From: Streptomyces sp. DH5
GTDB taxonomy: Bacteria; Actinomycetota; Actinomycetes; Streptomycetales; Streptomycetaceae
Reading direction: 5' to 3'
DNA: 64,000 bases
NCBI RefSeq assembly: GCF_020873915.1
Contig: NZ_JAHWGP010000015.1
Span: forward strand, 62,001 to 126,000
Shown: positions 52,589-61,411 of the stretch, in pieces
Numbering within the stretch: position 1 is the first letter of the stretch
Layout of the letters: every line of letters starts with the position of its first letter
Translations under genes and position numbers: made by a program
The notes under the pieces: generated by a model
Seen by the model: only the letters and a program-made list of their open reading frames with translations
The model's database searches: none
What the model was told of the DNA's origin: nothing

Positions 52589-52861
52589 ACCATGCGTGCG
52601 CCCGGGTAGTTGGCGGCTCGTCAGAAGGGAGGGCGGTGCGCCGCGTGCGCAGCACAAAGCGATCTTCTCAGTGACGTGAAACAGTCCCACATCCCCGTAA
52701 CCCCGAGGGCCGCGACAGCAGAAGGGAGCACCGGCGCACGGCCGTCCACCTGCGCGACCCGCTTGTGGAGTCGGCCAGCCGAGCACCTCACAACCGTCGA
52801 TGATCCCGGGCAACTCCACCCCTCCTCCGGCGAGCCGGTCCCGGGTGCCGGGCGACGGAAC

Positions 52862-53440
52862 TCAACGGGTGGGAACCAGCTCGGGCGACGGCTGCCACTC
52901 CCGCCTGAGCAGGCCGTAGACCCACGAGTCGGAGACGTCGCCGTCGACGACGCAGTCCTCCCGCAACGTCCCCTCGCGCACGAAGCCGAGCTTCTCCAGC
53001 ACGCGGGCGGAAGCCACATTGCGCGTATCGGCCTCGGCCTGGACGCGATTCAGGTCCAGCGTGTCGAACGCCCACCCCAGCAGAGCGCGCGCAGCCTCGG
53101 TCGCGTAGCCCTGGCCCCACACCGCGTCGCCATAGCAGTAGCCGAGCGACGCACTGCGAAAGTCCGGATTCCAACTGTTCAGGGTGCACCAGCCGATGAA
53201 CGCCCCGTCGGAGACACGATCCACGGCCAACCGCACCCCGGTGCCCTCCTGTTCCATCCGCCGGCAGGTAGAGATGAACTTCTCGGCGCGCGATCGTTCG
53301 GTCCACGGCGGCGAGTCCCAGTAACGCAGGATGTGAGCGCTGCTGTGCAGTGCGAACAGATCGTCCGCGTCCGCGTCTTCGAAGGCACGCAGCCGGAGGC
53401 GGGCAGTGCGCAACGAGGGGGTGGGCAGCGAAACCCCCAT
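52862..53440 (-). CDS. GNAT acetyltransferase, RimJ/RimL type
   Basis: 192 residues. SLRTARLRLRAFEDADADDL, LGYCYGDAVWGQGYATEAAR (acetyl-CoA-binding GQGYATEA) and LNRVQAEADTRNVASARVLE with KLGFVREG are the RimJ/RimL motifs for acetylating N-terminal amines or small compounds. The start chosen has AGGGAGGG just upstream; an earlier ATG 36 bp upstream has none. Confidence 0.92.
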   Translation of the reverse strand: MGVSLPTPSLRTARLRLRAFEDADADDLFALHSSAHILRYWDSPPWTERSRAEKFISTCRRMEQEGTGVRLAVDRVSDGAFIGWCTLNSWNPDFRSASLGYCYGDAVWGQGYATEAARALLGWAFDTLDLNRVQAEADTRNVASARVLEKLGFVREGTLREDCVVDGDVSDSWVYGLLRREWQPSPELVPTR

Positions 53441-53686
53441 GGTCCCTCCCTGGTCGGTGGCCGACCAGTCAGACATCCGATACCGGTCACTCGCAACGGG
53501 TTTTCGCGATGGCTGGCAGACGCGTCCCCTCAGCGACGCGCCGCCATCGGCAAGGCGTCCACGGGCGGTCCGCCCAAGCGCCGCACCGTGCTGACGGTTT
53601 CGGAAGCGGCAGCCAGGAAGTGGGTTCCTCTTGTGGGTGAGCCCCCGACATCATGGTCGGCGGCAGGTCCACATGCGGGAGGACGA

Positions 53687-54265
53687 GTGCGGCGGGTGTC
53701 TGGGGGCGGGCGGGCAGACCTGACGGAGCTGTGGCGGCGGCGTTGGCCCAGTTGCCCTCCGGTCGGGTACAAGCTCCGCGAACCGTATCGGGACGTCTGG
53801 GTACGTTTTCACAGCCTGCCGGAGTCGAAGCGGTATGCGGAGGATGGGAGGGAGTACACCGTCGTCCTGGAGCGCTACAACACCATCCTCGACGAGTTGT
53901 TCGCTGGTGCGGACGTGTACGTCATCACTCCGCTCTGGACGACCGGAGCCGAGGTTCCGTCAGTGGAAGGCGTCACGGGGTATTGGCGGAGTCTGCTGGT
54001 GGAGGACGATCCTGACCCTGAGTTCCGCACCTACTGCCACCTCTTTGCCGCCCGCCGCCCCTGGCAGCGCGGCTGCATTGACGACTTGCTGCGGGATACC
54101 GCCGACGACAGGGTCGCGGGAATCCTCATCTCCGACACCCGCATGCAGCGCATCCACCACCCCTACGACGGTGGCGCCGACGTCTTCCTTGCCACACCCG
54201 ACGAGCGGGACTGGATTCGCGATCGGCACACCGACTGGCTTTCCGGTCACCCCTCGGGTCTCTGA
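53687..54265 (+). CDS. DUF3885 domain protein
   Basis: 192 residues from a GTG with GGGAGG four bases upstream. LTELWRRRWPSCPPVGYKLR, WVRFHSLPESKRYAEDGREY, GVTGYWRSLLVEDDPDPEFR and ILISDTRMQRIHHPYDGGAD, ending DWIRDRHTDWLSGHP, fit DUF3885, an uncharacterised family. Its last 19 bases overlap the end of the convergent gene. Confidence 0.82.
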   Translation: MRRVSGGGRADLTELWRRRWPSCPPVGYKLREPYRDVWVRFHSLPESKRYAEDGREYTVVLERYNTILDELFAGADVYVITPLWTTGAEVPSVEGVTGYWRSLLVEDDPDPEFRTYCHLFAARRPWQRGCIDDLLRDTADDRVAGILISDTRMQRIHHPYDGGADVFLATPDERDWIRDRHTDWLSGHPSGL

Positions 54266-54705
54266 CCGGCTCGGGGCGCCGATCCGCTCAGTACGGTCTC
54301 CACCCCGAGCACCGGGTCGAGAGGCTCCGTGAGTTCCCTGGTGGCGACGGCCACGAGGCGGGCGGGTGCATCACCCTCCAGCAACGCGCTCACGTACTCG
54401 ACGGCCTCCGCGGGCGAGAGCACAGGGAGCCTTCGGCGCAGCGTCCGCACAGCATGCATGCGTCCGCGCGCAGGCGCGACTTCCCGCAGCACATCATGGA
54501 GTTCGTCCACCGCGCTGCGAACCGGCAGCCCACGCATGCGGGCTCGGTAGCCGCCCTCCCACTCCCCGGTCATCGCGGAGACGACGCCGATCTGGTGCAA
54601 TCGCCCGTCGATACGGTCGACCGGGTACGGCCCGCTGCCCGCCGGCACGAACTCCGGATCCCGGGTGCGCACGAACCTCTCGGACGTCCAGTGGACGATC
54701 CGCAC
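54247..54705 (-). CDS. Conserved hypothetical protein
   Basis: 152 residues from GTG, preceded by GGAGGAG at a good distance; an in-frame ATG 30 bp upstream has no such site. IGVVSAMTGEWEGGYRARMR, GLPVRSAVDELHDVLREVAP, MHAVRTLRRRLPVLSPAEAV and VATRELTEPLDP look like ordinary coding sequence. I recall similar Streptomyces hypotheticals but know no function. It overlaps the DUF3885 gene tail-to-tail by 19 bp. Confidence 0.6.
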   Translation of the reverse strand: MRIVHWTSERFVRTRDPEFVPAGSGPYPVDRIDGRLHQIGVVSAMTGEWEGGYRARMRGLPVRSAVDELHDVLREVAPARGRMHAVRTLRRRLPVLSPAEAVEYVSALLEGDAPARLVAVATRELTEPLDPVLGVETVLSGSAPRAGQRPEG

Positions 54706-54946
54706 CAATTTGTTGCTCCTCCACGTTTGCGGCATTCCGCACGGGCCCGGGTCCAGCCAGTCCTTTCCCCGCAGCCCGTGGGAGCAGCTTCCTGACGTCC
54801 TCGCTTGCCTGGGTCCACGACGCCAACGGAACAAGTGCTCCGCGCCAGTGGGACGCGGCGTGCGGTCACGGCCCCCGCGTCGGTTCCTGCCGGTAGTCCG
54901 TGCGGCTCTTGACCCTCACGTGACGTCAGGCTGCATAGTCGGTGCC

Positions 54947-56017
54947 GTGGAGGATCACTGGACCGTGGGACGCGTGGCCGAATTGGCCGGCGTGAGCGTC
55001 CGCACGCTGCATCACTATGACGAGATCGGGCTCGTGCGTCCTTCGGCGCGGACCGGGGCTGGGTACCGGGCCTACTCGGCGGGCGACGTGGAGCGGCTGC
55101 GGGAGGTGCTGGCCTACCGGCGGTTGGGTTTCGGTCTGCGGGAGGTTGCGGAACTGGTCGACGACCCGTCCACCGACGCGGTCGCGCACCTGTACCGACT
55201 GCGCGGCCTGCTGCTGGAACGGCGCGATCGCGCCGACGCCATGGTGACGGCCATCGACAGGGAGATCGAGGCACGGGCGGAGGGACTGATGGTGACACCG
55301 GAGGCACAACTGGAGGTGCTCGGTGCACGGCTGTACGACGCGATCGGCGGCGCCTACCCCGCGACACGGCGTACCGAGCCACGGATCGCCGCGCGGATCT
55401 GGGAAGCGCTCGGGAACGCGCGGACGGTGCTGAACGTCGGTGCCGGCACGGGCTCCTACGAGCCTGCTGATCGCGACGTGACCGCCGTGGAGCCATCGGC
55501 GGTCATGCGGGGGCAGCGGCCTGCCGGTTCGGCGCCGTGCGTGGCCGCCGTCGCGGAGGGCCTGCCGTTCGAGGACGACTCCTTCGATGTCGCCATGGCC
55601 GTCTCCACCGTTCACCACTGGGGGGACCCGACAGCGGGGCTGCGCGAGATGCGCCGCGTGGCCCGCCGCGTGGTGGATCCGGAAAGGCAGTTCGCGTGGC
55701 GTCAACTCGCCGGCCGGCATCCGGGGGCGAGTGCTCGTTGCTCGTACGCCGGTTTCCTGTCCGGCAGGGCTGCCTGCCGGGTAGAAGATGAGGCCCGGTT
55801 CGTCGAGTGCCGGGGGAAGGAGGCCGGGGACGTCGTGATCCGCCTCCGCGCGTGTGCGTGCGGCCGGCATCCGCACGGCGGGACTGTCGAGACCGGCTAC
55901 GAGCGCAGTGCAGGCGCCGGTGACGACGTCGGGTGCACGGACGCCGCCCACGCTCCAGAGGTCGGCATGGTCTGCAGGGCGAGTGCTGCTGCTTCGGTCG
56001 GCATCACTCGTCCGTGA
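54947..56017 (+). CDS. MerR regulator fused to a SAM-methyltransferase domain
   Basis: 356 residues from GTG. Residues 1-120 are a MerR/TipA-type DNA-binding and coiled-coil region (VGRVAELAGVSVRTLHHYDE, RAYSAGDVERLREVLAYRRL). LMVTPEAQLEVLG at ~125 is where TipA-like proteins continue into their effector domain; instead a class I methyltransferase follows (ARTVLNVGAGTGSYEPADRD, APCVAAVAEGLPFEDDSFDV, MAVSTVHHWGDPTAGLREMR). After ARRVV at ~245 the expected strands are lost and the remaining ~110 residues are Cys/Arg/Gly-rich, so a frameshift or deletion has probably scrambled the C-terminus. It may be a natural fusion that has since decayed. Confidence 0.65.
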   Translation: MEDHWTVGRVAELAGVSVRTLHHYDEIGLVRPSARTGAGYRAYSAGDVERLREVLAYRRLGFGLREVAELVDDPSTDAVAHLYRLRGLLLERRDRADAMVTAIDREIEARAEGLMVTPEAQLEVLGARLYDAIGGAYPATRRTEPRIAARIWEALGNARTVLNVGAGTGSYEPADRDVTAVEPSAVMRGQRPAGSAPCVAAVAEGLPFEDDSFDVAMAVSTVHHWGDPTAGLREMRRVARRVVDPERQFAWRQLAGRHPGASARCSYAGFLSGRAACRVEDEARFVECRGKEAGDVVIRLRACACGRHPHGGTVETGYERSAGAGDDVGCTDAAHAPEVGMVCRASAAASVGITRP

Positions 56018-56513
56018 TGCCCTTCATGGTGCGTCGAGGTCGAGCCGGTTTCATCGAAGGTGCTGTTCAGCGGCCTGCTCCGGCAGGGCGCGTTGTGGAG
56101 TTCGGATAGGGCATGGCGGTCTTCCGGTCGAGGCCGCAGCGCGACGTACTCATTTTGTCCGACCTTGGTCCAACTGGTGGGGTCCCGGAAGATCAGCCCG
56201 TGTCGCCGGCCCATGTGGCAACCGCCAGGCGCCGAGTTGGTCACGGTGCTGGTGGCCGTGCAGTGTCTTGAAGGAGGTGGGACATCACCTCACCGGTGCG
56301 TCGTACGGTGGCCCGCGGTCGCTGGCTTGCCCGGCACTGAGTGTGGCCTGAGCGTGCTGGCCGTGCGGCTTCCGCGGCGGTGTCGCCAGGAGTGGCTCTG
56401 TCCGGCGCCCGGCGATCACAGGCGTCGCCCGTGCTCATACGGGTACGCGTGTCCCGCAACCCGTCGGCAACGAGCGCCTGTACGGATTCCTCTTCGAAGC
56501 AGTGGGAGATGAA
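56018..56513. other. Unassigned stretch before the kinase gene
   Basis: About 500 bp. A minus frame at ~55900-56244 reads GLIFRDPTSWTKVGQNEYVA and LRPRPEDRHALSELHNAPC, and a plus frame reads PTLVQLVGSRKISPC and AELVTVLVAVQCL. Neither matches a family I know; the region looks like scrap. Confidence 0.4.
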
Positions 56514-58019
56514 ATGAGGCTCCGCGAGTCGGCTGTGGCGTTGGCCTCCCGGTATTCCGCCGACGTACTGGCCGGGCGGTACCGCCTGGACGCGTTCATC
56601 GGCTCGGGTGGTGCCGCCGACGTCCACCGGGGTTTCGACCTGCGTCTGCGACGTCCGGTGGCTGTCAAGGTCTTCCGGCCCGGCGCCGATGGGGACATGG
56701 AGGCACGCTTCCGTAGCGAAGCGGTCATCCTGGCCAGGCTGCAGCATCCGGGGCTCGTCACCGTCTACGACGCCGGACGGCACAACAGCCGTGCCTACCT
56801 GGTCATGCAGCTGATCGAAGGCCCCACGCTGAAAGGCCGCATCGCCGACGGCCGTTTGTCCCCCGGAGAGACAGCCGCCCTCGGCGCCGGTCTTGCGAAC
56901 GCTCTGGCCCACGCGCACGAAGCGGACGTCGTGCACCGTGACGTGAAGCCGTCCAACATCATCCTGGATCCGTCCGGGCATCCTCACCTGACCGACTTCG
57001 GCATTTCCCGGCTGATCGACGCCACAACCCACACCGCCACGGGCACGCTCATCGGCACAGCCGCCTATCTGGCACCCGAGCAAGTACTCGGCCAGCCCGT
57101 CAGCCAGGCAGTCGACATCTACGCCCTCGGTCTCGTCCTGCTCGAATGCCTCACCGGCAGGCTCGAGTACGGCGGCGGCCCCCTGGAGGCCGCGATCGCA
57201 CGACTGCACCGTCGTCCCGAACTGCCCGACTTCCTGCCCGAGGACTTCACGGACCTGCTGCGGAACATGACCGCCCTGGACGAAGGGAACCGTCCGTCGG
57301 CACACGAGTGCGCTCGGACACTGACCGCTCTGGCCGGTTCGGCGAAGCCCGTGACCATCCTCTCTGCTTCCCGGATCCAGGGCGCCCCGCCGAATCCGCA
57401 ACCGGCACGGGACGCCGAACCCACGCACCTGAACCCGTTGCCCGCGGTCGGGCCGACCGGGCCGAACGTTACGGCCTCACGGCGCCACGCCTTGGTTGCC
57501 GGCGGAGCTGCCGCGCTCGCTGCTGTCCTGACCACAGCCATCGCCGTGTCCGACAACTCGTCACCCCAGGGAAACGCCGAGAGAGCGAGGCAGGCCGTCA
57601 GCCGCCCCTCCGCGGCGCCGGTCACCCCACCGGGCACCGCCGCTGAAAGGAAGGACTCCACATCCGTGGCACCCTCCTCATCCCCTCCCGGTGTCCAGCG
57701 TGACGCACGTCCGGGACGGAATCCCCGCCCCGGCGCGGCGGACCCGAGCCGGGAGCCGACCACCGATGCCGCCGCACGCGGAACCGCTGCTCCAACACCA
57801 CGCGCCGACTCAGGCGGTACTCAGGAAAGCCGGACCAAGGGCCCCTCCAATCCGAGGAATGAGAGCGGACCGGAGGCCTCCCGACAGCAATCCGGCAAAC
57901 CCGGCAAACCCGGGAAACCCGGTGAGAACCGGAGCAAGGAGCGGCGGTGGTCCTTCGCTCCTCCGGAGGACTCCGCGGTGCCAGGCCCACCCGACCTGCC
58001 GGCCGGACCGAATCGTTGA
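56514..58019 (+). CDS. Ser/Thr protein kinase, membrane-anchored
   Basis: 501 residues; ATG with GGGAG six bases upstream. Kinase domain ~22-275: glycine loop IGSGGAADVHRGF, Lys52 in VAVKVF, catalytic Asp143 in HRDVKPSNIILD, metal-binding Asp161 in DFGISR, and the APE motif in AYLAPEQVLG. A single membrane segment (HALVAGGAAALAAVLTTAIA, ~325-345) leads to an outside tail of ~150 residues rich in Pro, Ser, Lys and Gly (GKPGKPGKPGENR). There is no PASTA repeat or other sensor domain. Substrates are unknown. Confidence 0.93.
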   Translation: MRLRESAVALASRYSADVLAGRYRLDAFIGSGGAADVHRGFDLRLRRPVAVKVFRPGADGDMEARFRSEAVILARLQHPGLVTVYDAGRHNSRAYLVMQLIEGPTLKGRIADGRLSPGETAALGAGLANALAHAHEADVVHRDVKPSNIILDPSGHPHLTDFGISRLIDATTHTATGTLIGTAAYLAPEQVLGQPVSQAVDIYALGLVLLECLTGRLEYGGGPLEAAIARLHRRPELPDFLPEDFTDLLRNMTALDEGNRPSAHECARTLTALAGSAKPVTILSASRIQGAPPNPQPARDAEPTHLNPLPAVGPTGPNVTASRRHALVAGGAAALAAVLTTAIAVSDNSSPQGNAERARQAVSRPSAAPVTPPGTAAERKDSTSVAPSSSPPGVQRDARPGRNPRPGAADPSREPTTDAAARGTAAPTPRADSGGTQESRTKGPSNPRNESGPEASRQQSGKPGKPGKPGENRSKERRWSFAPPEDSAVPGPPDLPAGPNR

Positions 58020-58418
58020 GCGCACTCTGCTGGTACCGGAACGCGCAGGGCGGCGCCTGCCGTCGGGCAAGGGCGTCTGCCACATCGATCAGGACCAGCA
58101 ACGCTGCGAGCCTCATCCGGCACCGCGAGGCGGGCATGCGGCGCGGTGCGGCGGCCTGACACGGCATGGCCGCCACCCTGCCCTGACGAACTGCGACCGG
58201 ACGCCCGCCCTGCAGCCACATTGGTCAAGCTCCCGGTGGTGCCGACACGGCGACCGGCATGGGTGCCGGCACCGGTTCCTGCGAGCCCTCGTGCTGAGGA
58301 CTCGATCGATGCAGTGACGGCCCCGTCCGACCGTGCGCCACTGAGGCGACTCGAGCACCGGCCCGGGAGAACTCCGCCGTATCGCCCTCCGGCATGCGAC
58401 GGGGGAGCGCCGCCTGCT
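58020..58418. other. Intergenic, partly overlapped by a run-on C-terminus
   Basis: No independent gene is seen here. The minus strand from 58225 on is the abnormal 3' extension of the DUF2867 gene. Confidence 0.5.
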
Positions 58419-59139
58419 CTATGAGCGCTCGCTCCCGGTGACGCCCTCCCCGCTCCGGGGGTGTTCTGCCGCGACGCCCGGCACCTGATCGTTCTCCGGA
58501 ACCAGACCCTTCGGCGCGCGTGCCGCTCGGCGCGCGTGCCGCTCGGCGCGCGGCGTCCTCCCGCCACTCCCGGCCGATCGATCGCAGCAGAGCCGGGTAC
58601 ACCCCCAGGTAACGGAAGGGTTTGATGCCGAGCATGTACAGCGAGCCGAGGATGCCGTTGGGCTTGACCAGGACGGCCATCTGGCCGCGGTAGCCGCCGT
58701 TGCCGTCGGGGACCCAGCCGATGTGCATCACCCCGTGCATGGTCTTGTTGGCGTACTCGGCCGCCCACTCGTCATGTGTCTGGAAGACCGATGTGAAGGG
58801 TGTGGTGCTGAGGTCCGGCCCCCGCGGCCCTTCGCGCAGATCGTCCGGCAGGCGATCGCGCAGCGTCGCGACCCGGCCGCCGACCCCCGAGCCCGGCTTG
58901 TCCCAGCCGAGCAGCGCACCGAGCTTCCAGCGCACCGCGAAGAGGAAGCGGCCCACGGGGTTGCCGCCGTCCGGTCCGTCCGCGCCGTCCGCCATCTGCC
59001 GGACCAGGTGGTGCAGGTCGTCCGGGCCGCCCGGTGTCGGCAGCGCCCACAGATCCTCGAGCCGGAAGTCGCCGGCGATCCCGTGAATCCGCCAGGGGCG
59101 GGATGTGTGGTCGGCGGAGGGAAGGCGCAGATCGCTCAT
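58225..59139 (-). CDS. DUF2867-family protein with run-on C-terminus
   Basis: 304 residues. The first ~215 are normal DUF2867 (RPWRIHGIAGDFRLEDLWAL, MADGADGPDGGNPVGRFLFA, TPFTSVFQTHDEWAAEYANK, VMHIGWVPDGNGGYRGQMAV, PFRYLGVYPALLRSIGREWR). The last ~85 are Gly/Arg/Pro-rich without homology. They follow a 16-bp tandem repeat (58511-58552); reading the alternative frame after it gives GLVPENDQVPGVAAEHP and a stop at 58419-58421, which looks like the original ending. DUF2867 is of unknown function and often adjoins a TetR gene, as here, divergent with operators between. ATG at 59137-59139. Confidence 0.8.
   Translation of the reverse strand: MSDLRLPSADHTSRPWRIHGIAGDFRLEDLWALPTPGGPDDLHHLVRQMADGADGPDGGNPVGRFLFAVRWKLGALLGWDKPGSGVGGRVATLRDRLPDDLREGPRGPDLSTTPFTSVFQTHDEWAAEYANKTMHGVMHIGWVPDGNGGYRGQMAVLVKPNGILGSLYMLGIKPFRYLGVYPALLRSIGREWREDAARRAARAPSGTRAEGSGSGERSGAGRRGRTPPERGGRHRERALIEQAALPRRMPEGDTAEFSRAGARVASVAHGRTGPSLHRSSPQHEGSQEPVPAPMPVAVSAPPGA
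58511..58552 (-). repeat. 16-bp tandem repeat causing a frameshift
   Basis: TCGGCGCGCGTGCCGC at 58511-58526 and 58527-58542, then TCGGCGCGCG at 58543-58552. The unit length is not a multiple of three, so a change of one unit alters the reading frame of the DUF2867 gene. Confidence 0.9.
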
Positions 59140-59152
59140 GGCAGGCCCTGTC

Positions 59153-59168
59153 TATACGGTGGCGTATA
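59153..59168. promoter_or_regulatory. TetR operator 1, TATACG-GTGG-CGTATA
   Basis: 6-bp perfect arms with a 4-bp spacer, 14 bp upstream of the DUF2867 ATG. The same sequence with another centre is at 59187-59202; the centres are 34 bp apart. It lies in the gap between divergent DUF2867 and TetR genes. Confidence 0.85.
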
Positions 59169-59186
59169 GATCGAGCATAGTCTTTC

Positions 59187-59202
59187 TATACGGTTCCGTA
59201 TA
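59187..59202. promoter_or_regulatory. TetR operator 2, TATACGGTTCCGTATA
   Basis: A perfect 16-bp palindrome, 32 bp upstream of the TetR ATG. With operator 1 it would let the regulator repress both divergent promoters. Confidence 0.85.
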
Positions 59203-59234
59203 CTCGGGTTCGGGCATGTGGAGGGAGACGCTGC

Positions 59235-59792
59235 ATGGGTGCGATCCGGACGCCGCGGGAGAAGTGGATCGAGGAAGGCCTGCGGGCGCTCGCCCGCGGC
59301 GGCCCCGAAAGTGTCCGGGTGGAAGTTCTCGCGCAGGCGCTGGGCGTCAGCAAGGGCGGCTTCTACGGCTACTTCCGCAACCGGTCCGTCCTGTTGGAGG
59401 AGATGCTCGCCACCTGGGAGCGCGGGGTCACCGAGGAGGTCATCGAACGGATCGAGCGCGACCCGGGCGACGCCCGCGAGCGGCTCGGGCGCCTCTTCGA
59501 CTACGTGGGCTCCGCCAAGACACCCGTGACCGACGCCGGGGTCGAACTCGCGATCCGCGACTGGGCCCGACGCGACGAAGCCGTCGCACGCCGCCTTCGC
59601 CGGGCCGACAACCGCCGGATGGACTACCTGCGCGCACTCTACGGAGCCTTCTGCCCCGACGAGGACGACGTCGAGGCCCGCTGCCTGATCACCTTCTCGC
59701 TGCGCGTCGGCGACCACCTCATCGCCGCGGACCATGGCCCGCGCAGTCGAACCGAAGTCCTCGCCGCAGTCAGGAATCGGTTGCTGAGTTGA
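59235..59792 (+). CDS. TetR-family regulator
   Basis: 185 residues; ATG with GGAGGGAG nine bases upstream. The helix-turn-helix is VEVLAQALGVSKGGFYGYFR in the N-terminal 50 residues, and the C-terminal domain is all-helical (LRRADNRRMDYLRALYGAF). It is divergent to the DUF2867 gene, with two TATACG-type palindromes in the 95-bp gap, so autoregulation and repression of DUF2867 are likely. The inducer is unknown. Confidence 0.92.
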   Translation: MGAIRTPREKWIEEGLRALARGGPESVRVEVLAQALGVSKGGFYGYFRNRSVLLEEMLATWERGVTEEVIERIERDPGDARERLGRLFDYVGSAKTPVTDAGVELAIRDWARRDEAVARRLRRADNRRMDYLRALYGAFCPDEDDVEARCLITFSLRVGDHLIAADHGPRSRTEVLAAVRNRLLS

Positions 59793-60033
59793 GTGGTCGG
59801 CCTCGCTCCCCGTCGAGTGAGGAACCGAGGCACAGCAGGCCGGGCGCGCCGGCCACCGCTTTCGGCAAGAGGGCTTGGGGGCATCGCCCTCGCGATGCCT
59901 GTGACGGGCGCGAGGATCCCGTGCACCGAGCTGCCTCACAGTACCGACAGTTCGGGCGATCGGCTGGCCTGCGGACGCACCCCCCTGCGCTGCCGCGGAT
60001 CGATGTCCCTGTCATCCGGATAAGATCCTGTTT

Positions 60034-61146
60034 GTGACCCGCTCAGGAAGGCTTCGGCGCCGCCATCGTCCCCACGGCGGCCAACGGGAAGCCATGCTGC
60101 TGTCACCCGTGCTCGTCACCATCCTCATCACAGGCCTGGCCGCCTCCACACCGAGGGAGATCGCCTTCAGCCGCCTGCTGCCCGCGGCACCCGCCCTCGC
60201 CGCCGCACTGTGGCCAGTGCTCCCGACGGTCCTGCTGGGGACGTTCTGCCTGCTGGTCATGATCGGCCTCGGCTTCGTCTACTCCGATCTGGGGACGCCG
60301 TACACGGCCGCCGCGATCGGCGCCGTCACGCTGGCCGCTGCGTACGCGAGTCATCTGCGACTCCAGCGTGAGGAGACGCTCTTCCAGGTGCGGCTCGTAG
60401 CCGACGCGGCGCAGAAGGTGCTGCTACGGCCGCTGCCACACCGAATCCGCAGCATCGAGATCGAATCGCTGTATCTGGCGGCGCAGGAGCAGGCGCGGAT
60501 CGGAGGCGACTTCTACGAGGCCGCCGACACGCCGTACGGCGTCCGGCTGCTCATCGGCGACGTACGGGGCAAGGGACTGTCGGCGGTGGGCGCGGCCTCC
60601 GCAGTGATCAACTGCTTCCGCGAGAACGCGTACGACCAGCCCGACCTCACGGCCGTCATCCGACGGCTGCAGATCACCGTTTCCCGCTACAGCGCCGGCG
60701 TTCCCGCTGACGACCGGACGGAGCACTTCGCCACCGCCCTGATCGCCGAGATCCCGCACGGCGGCAAGCACGTCAGAATCCTCAACTGCGGGCATCCGCC
60801 TCCGGTGTTCCTGCGCGGCGGGGAGGTCCAGGTTCTCGAGCCCACCCTCACCTCGACCCCCCTCAATCTCTCCGCCCTCCTGGGAGACCACTACTACGTG
60901 GACACCGCCGCCTTCGCGCCGGGCGATCAGATGCTGCTCTACACCGACGGAGTGACGGAGACGCGCGACCGAGCCGGCGAGTTCTTCCCGCTGGCGGACT
61001 GGGCGCGACAGCACCACCGGGAGCCGCCCCGCGAGTTGCTGGACCGGCTCCACGCGGACCTGTTCCACTACGCGCGCGGAAGGCTCGACGACGACATCGC
61101 GGCCCTCGCCGTGCGCTGCCGGCACACAGGTGTTCCGGAGCAGTAG
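60034..61146 (+). CDS. SpoIIE-type PP2C phosphatase, membrane-bound
   Basis: 370 residues from GTG, with TAAGAT eight bases upstream as a likely -10 box of an almost leaderless transcript. Two or three membrane segments in the first 105 residues (SPVLVTILITGLAAS, VLPTVLLGTFCLLVMIGLGF, AAAIGAVTLAAAYAS) precede the phosphatase: ARIGGDFYEAADTPYGVRLL with the metal-binding GGDFYE, LIGDVRGKGLSAVGAAS, ILNCGHPPPVFLRGG and LLYTDGVTETRDRAGE with DDDIAAL near the end. These enzymes dephosphorylate anti-anti-sigma proteins to activate sigma factors. Confidence 0.93.
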   Translation: MTRSGRLRRRHRPHGGQREAMLLSPVLVTILITGLAASTPREIAFSRLLPAAPALAAALWPVLPTVLLGTFCLLVMIGLGFVYSDLGTPYTAAAIGAVTLAAAYASHLRLQREETLFQVRLVADAAQKVLLRPLPHRIRSIEIESLYLAAQEQARIGGDFYEAADTPYGVRLLIGDVRGKGLSAVGAASAVINCFRENAYDQPDLTAVIRRLQITVSRYSAGVPADDRTEHFATALIAEIPHGGKHVRILNCGHPPPVFLRGGEVQVLEPTLTSTPLNLSALLGDHYYVDTAAFAPGDQMLLYTDGVTETRDRAGEFFPLADWARQHHREPPRELLDRLHADLFHYARGRLDDDIAALAVRCRHTGVPEQ

Positions 61147-61411
61147 CCCAGCGACCGCGGGACTCGGTCAGACGACAGCCGGCGCCCACCTGGACCTGCC
61201 CGCTGGCGGGGCTGCCGTGGTCGGGATGGAGTGGACGATGGACGCGCTGCCCCTCCCTGCGGAGTCGTTGGGCGCGGCTCCCGTCCGGTCGCCGCCGTGC
61301 CGGAACCAAGAGTGGTCGCTGTCCGCGCCGTCTGCCTTCCCGGACGAGTCGGCGAGCGGCGAAACGCGGTCACGGGAATACCGTCACACACTGACCCGGA
61401 AGGGAAACCTC

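Noticed and set aside
55690-55951. Antisense frame within the MerR-methyltransferase 3' end reading PGLLPPALDEPGLIFYPAGS
   Set aside because: It has some resemblance to alpha/beta hydrolase sequence and could be a gene fragment, but there is no start site and the likeness is too weak to call.
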